Source: an uncultured Coriobacteriaceae bacterium (lineage in GTDB: Bacteria > Actinomycetota > Coriobacteriia > Coriobacteriales > Atopobiaceae). Taken from it: DNA of 6,075 bases. Under the pieces are notes generated by a model. That model had not been told where the DNA came from. It did not search any database and worked only from the letters and a program-made list of their open reading frames with translations. Position 1 is the stretch's first letter; every line of letters starts with the position of its first letter. A program made the position numbers and the translations under genes. Positions 4,669 through 6,075 of this stretch are shown one piece after another. The stretch is taken from positions 1 through 6,075 of the forward strand of contig CACXFF010000079.1 in the NCBI GenBank assembly GCA_902766805.1, read 5' to 3'.

Positions 4669-6075
4669 ATGTACGAAGGCGTTAACGCATCTGATGGCAT
4701 CGGTATTGGTGTTGCCCGTGTCGCGGTAGAGCCCGATCTGACGTTCACCCCCAAGGCTGGCACCGACGCCACCGAGGAGAAGAAGCGTTACGAGTCCGCC
4801 CGCTCCAAGTTCGTCGAGATGACCAACAAGCAGATCGAGTCGATGCAGAGCCGCGGCCTGGTCGCCGAGGCTGGCATCATGGCCGCTCACATCGAGTTCG
4901 CCGAGGACGACGGCATGATCGAGGCCATCAACGCCGACATCGAGTCCGGCAAGCAGGCCGAGCAGGCTGTCAAGGACACCTACGACATGTACTACGACAT
5001 GTTCTCCGCCATGGAGGACGAGCTGTTCCGTGAGCGCGCCGCCGACATCGCCGACGTCCGCACCGGTCTTTTGGCCGACCTGCTGGGCCAGGAGCTCGTG
5101 GACCTCTCCACCCTGCCCGAAAACTCCATCGTCGTCGTGCGTGAGCTCACGCCTTCCATGACCGCCGACATCGACAAGGAGAACGTCGCCGCCATCGTCA
5201 CCGAGACCGGTGGCCGCACCTCCCACGCTGCCATCATCTGCCGCGCGCTGGAGATTCCCGCCGTCCTGTCCGTGGAGAACGCCACGTCCATCATCGAGGG
5301 CGGCTCCCTGTGCATCGTCGACGGCACCAACGGCACCGTCCAGGTCGCCCCGGACGACGACACCCTCACCGAGTACCGTGAGAAGGCCAAGAAGCTCGCC
5401 GAGGAGAAGGCCGCCCTCGAGGCCTTCCGTGGCGTGCCGACCAAGACGGCCGACGGCATCGAGAAGCTCCTCGTTGCCAACATCGGCAACCCCTCCGACG
5501 CCGAGGGCGCCGCTGAGCACGACGCCGAGGGCGTGGGCCTGTTCCGCTCCGAGTTCCTCTTCATGGACGCCACCGAGCTCCCGTCCGAGGACGAGCAGTT
5601 CGCGGCCTACCAGAAGGTTGCCCTGCGCATGAAGGGCCAGCCGGTCATCATCCGTACGCTCGATGTGGGCGGCGACAAGGAGATCCCCTACATGGACCTC
5701 CCCAAGGAAGAGAACCCCTTCCTCGGCTACCGCGCCATCCGCTACTGCCTGAACAACCCCGAGGAGTACAAGGTCCAGCTGCGCGCCCTGCTGCGTGCGT
5801 CCGCCTTTGGTGACATCAAGATCATGGTCCCGCTGGTGACCTGCATCGACGAGATCCGCAAGGTCAAGGCTCTGGTCGAGGAGTGCAAGAAGGAGCTCGA
5901 CCAGCGCGGCATCGCCTACAACCCCAACATCGAGGTCGGCACCATGGTCGAGACGCCTGCCGCCTCCCTCATCGCTGACGTGCTCGCCGCCGAGTGCGAC
6001 TTCTTCTCCATCGGCACCAACGACCTCATCGGCTACACCATGTGCGCCGACCGTGGCCAGGACAAGGTCGCCTAC
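4669..6075 (+). CDS. ptsI: PTS Enzyme I (phosphoenolpyruvate-protein phosphotransferase), 3' end outside the window
   Basis: Enzyme I takes phosphate from PEP on a histidine and passes it to HPr, starting the cytoplasmic relay that energises PTS sugar import. Seen: 469 residues with no stop before the window edge; the family is about 570-580 long, so roughly the last fifth is missing. ASDGIGIG (7-14) begins the swivelling domain. A helical HPr-binding part spans about 25-140. GGRTSHAAI (181-189) carries the phosphohistidine His186. The PEP-binding barrel follows: GLFRSEFLFM (290-299, Arg293), RTLDVGGDK (329-337), NPFLGYRAIR (350-359), MVETPAAS (426-433, Glu428) and FFSIGTNDLIGY (445-456, Asn451, Asp452). 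The catalytic cysteine region lies beyond the edge. Odd: Gly455 replaces the usual Gln of NDLxQY. It lies 143 nt after fruK on the same strand; HPr is not upstream. Confidence 0.96.
   Translation, partial: MYEGVNASDGIGIGVARVAVEPDLTFTPKAGTDATEEKKRYESARSKFVEMTNKQIESMQSRGLVAEAGIMAAHIEFAEDDGMIEAINADIESGKQAEQAVKDTYDMYYDMFSAMEDELFRERAADIADVRTGLLADLLGQELVDLSTLPENSIVVVRELTPSMTADIDKENVAAIVTETGGRTSHAAIICRALEIPAVLSVENATSIIEGGSLCIVDGTNGTVQVAPDDDTLTEYREKAKKLAEEKAALEAFRGVPTKTADGIEKLLVANIGNPSDAEGAAEHDAEGVGLFRSEFLFMDATELPSEDEQFAAYQKVALRMKGQPVIIRTLDVGGDKEIPYMDLPKEENPFLGYRAIRYCLNNPEEYKVQLRALLRASAFGDIKIMVPLVTCIDEIRKVKALVEECKKELDQRGIAYNPNIEVGTMVETPAASLIADVLAAECDFFSIGTNDLIGYTMCADRGQDKVAY

Noticed and set aside
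4615..5520. 301-residue minus-strand frame rich in Gly, Val, Leu and Asp
   Set aside because: It is a shadow of ptsI, whose Enzyme I motifs are unmistakable on the plus strand.

Overview
This GC-rich window (C-ending codons dominate every gene) most resembles an anaerobic gut or oral actinobacterium of the class Coriobacteriia, such as the Olsenella/Collinsella/Atopobium group. The taxonomic call is an inference from protein style. The main pointers are a Tat-exported lipoprotein of the subtype A tannase-like alpha/beta hydrolase family, a BsFRK-type ROK fructokinase, a 1-phosphofructokinase next to PTS Enzyme I, and a tRNA with encoded CCA. No lineage marker gene is present.

Layout. Positions 10-1971 (minus strand) encode the tannase-like lipoprotein. 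A 211-base divergent intergenic region (1972-2182) carries a consensus TATAAT box for that gene, a leader hairpin on each side, and a possible operator. Positions 2183-3082 (plus) encode a ROK sugar kinase, probably a fructokinase, closed by a strong intrinsic terminator at 3108-3138. The next 200 bases hold a long imperfect hairpin of unknown role (3182-3251). A tRNA-Arg(UCU) follows at 3337-3413 behind an extended -10 promoter, then a perfect 11-bp hairpin. Positions 3578-4525 encode a PfkB-family 1-phosphofructokinase (TTG start). After a 143-base gap with two perfect inverted repeats comes ptsI (Enzyme I of the phosphotransferase system), cut by the window edge at 6075 after 469 residues.

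How the genes fit together. Enzyme I starts the phosphate relay from PEP that drives sugar import through HPr and EII components. The 1-phosphofructokinase turns fructose-1-phosphate from a fructose EII into fructose-1,6-bisphosphate. The ROK kinase would phosphorylate free fructose (for example from sucrose cleavage) at C6. The window therefore covers two entry routes of fructose into glycolysis. HPr and the fructose permease are not in view and may lie beyond the right edge.

Most unusual points. The tannase-like lipoprotein has Gly where the family's catalytic serine is expected, so it may be a pseudoenzyme. The 1-phosphofructokinase has Asp in place of the usual Asn of the GGKGxN substrate motif. 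Several hairpins, including the ~70-nt element before the tRNA, are not explained by the genes. I see no CRISPR array, insertion sequence, phage gene or clearly novel multi-gene system.
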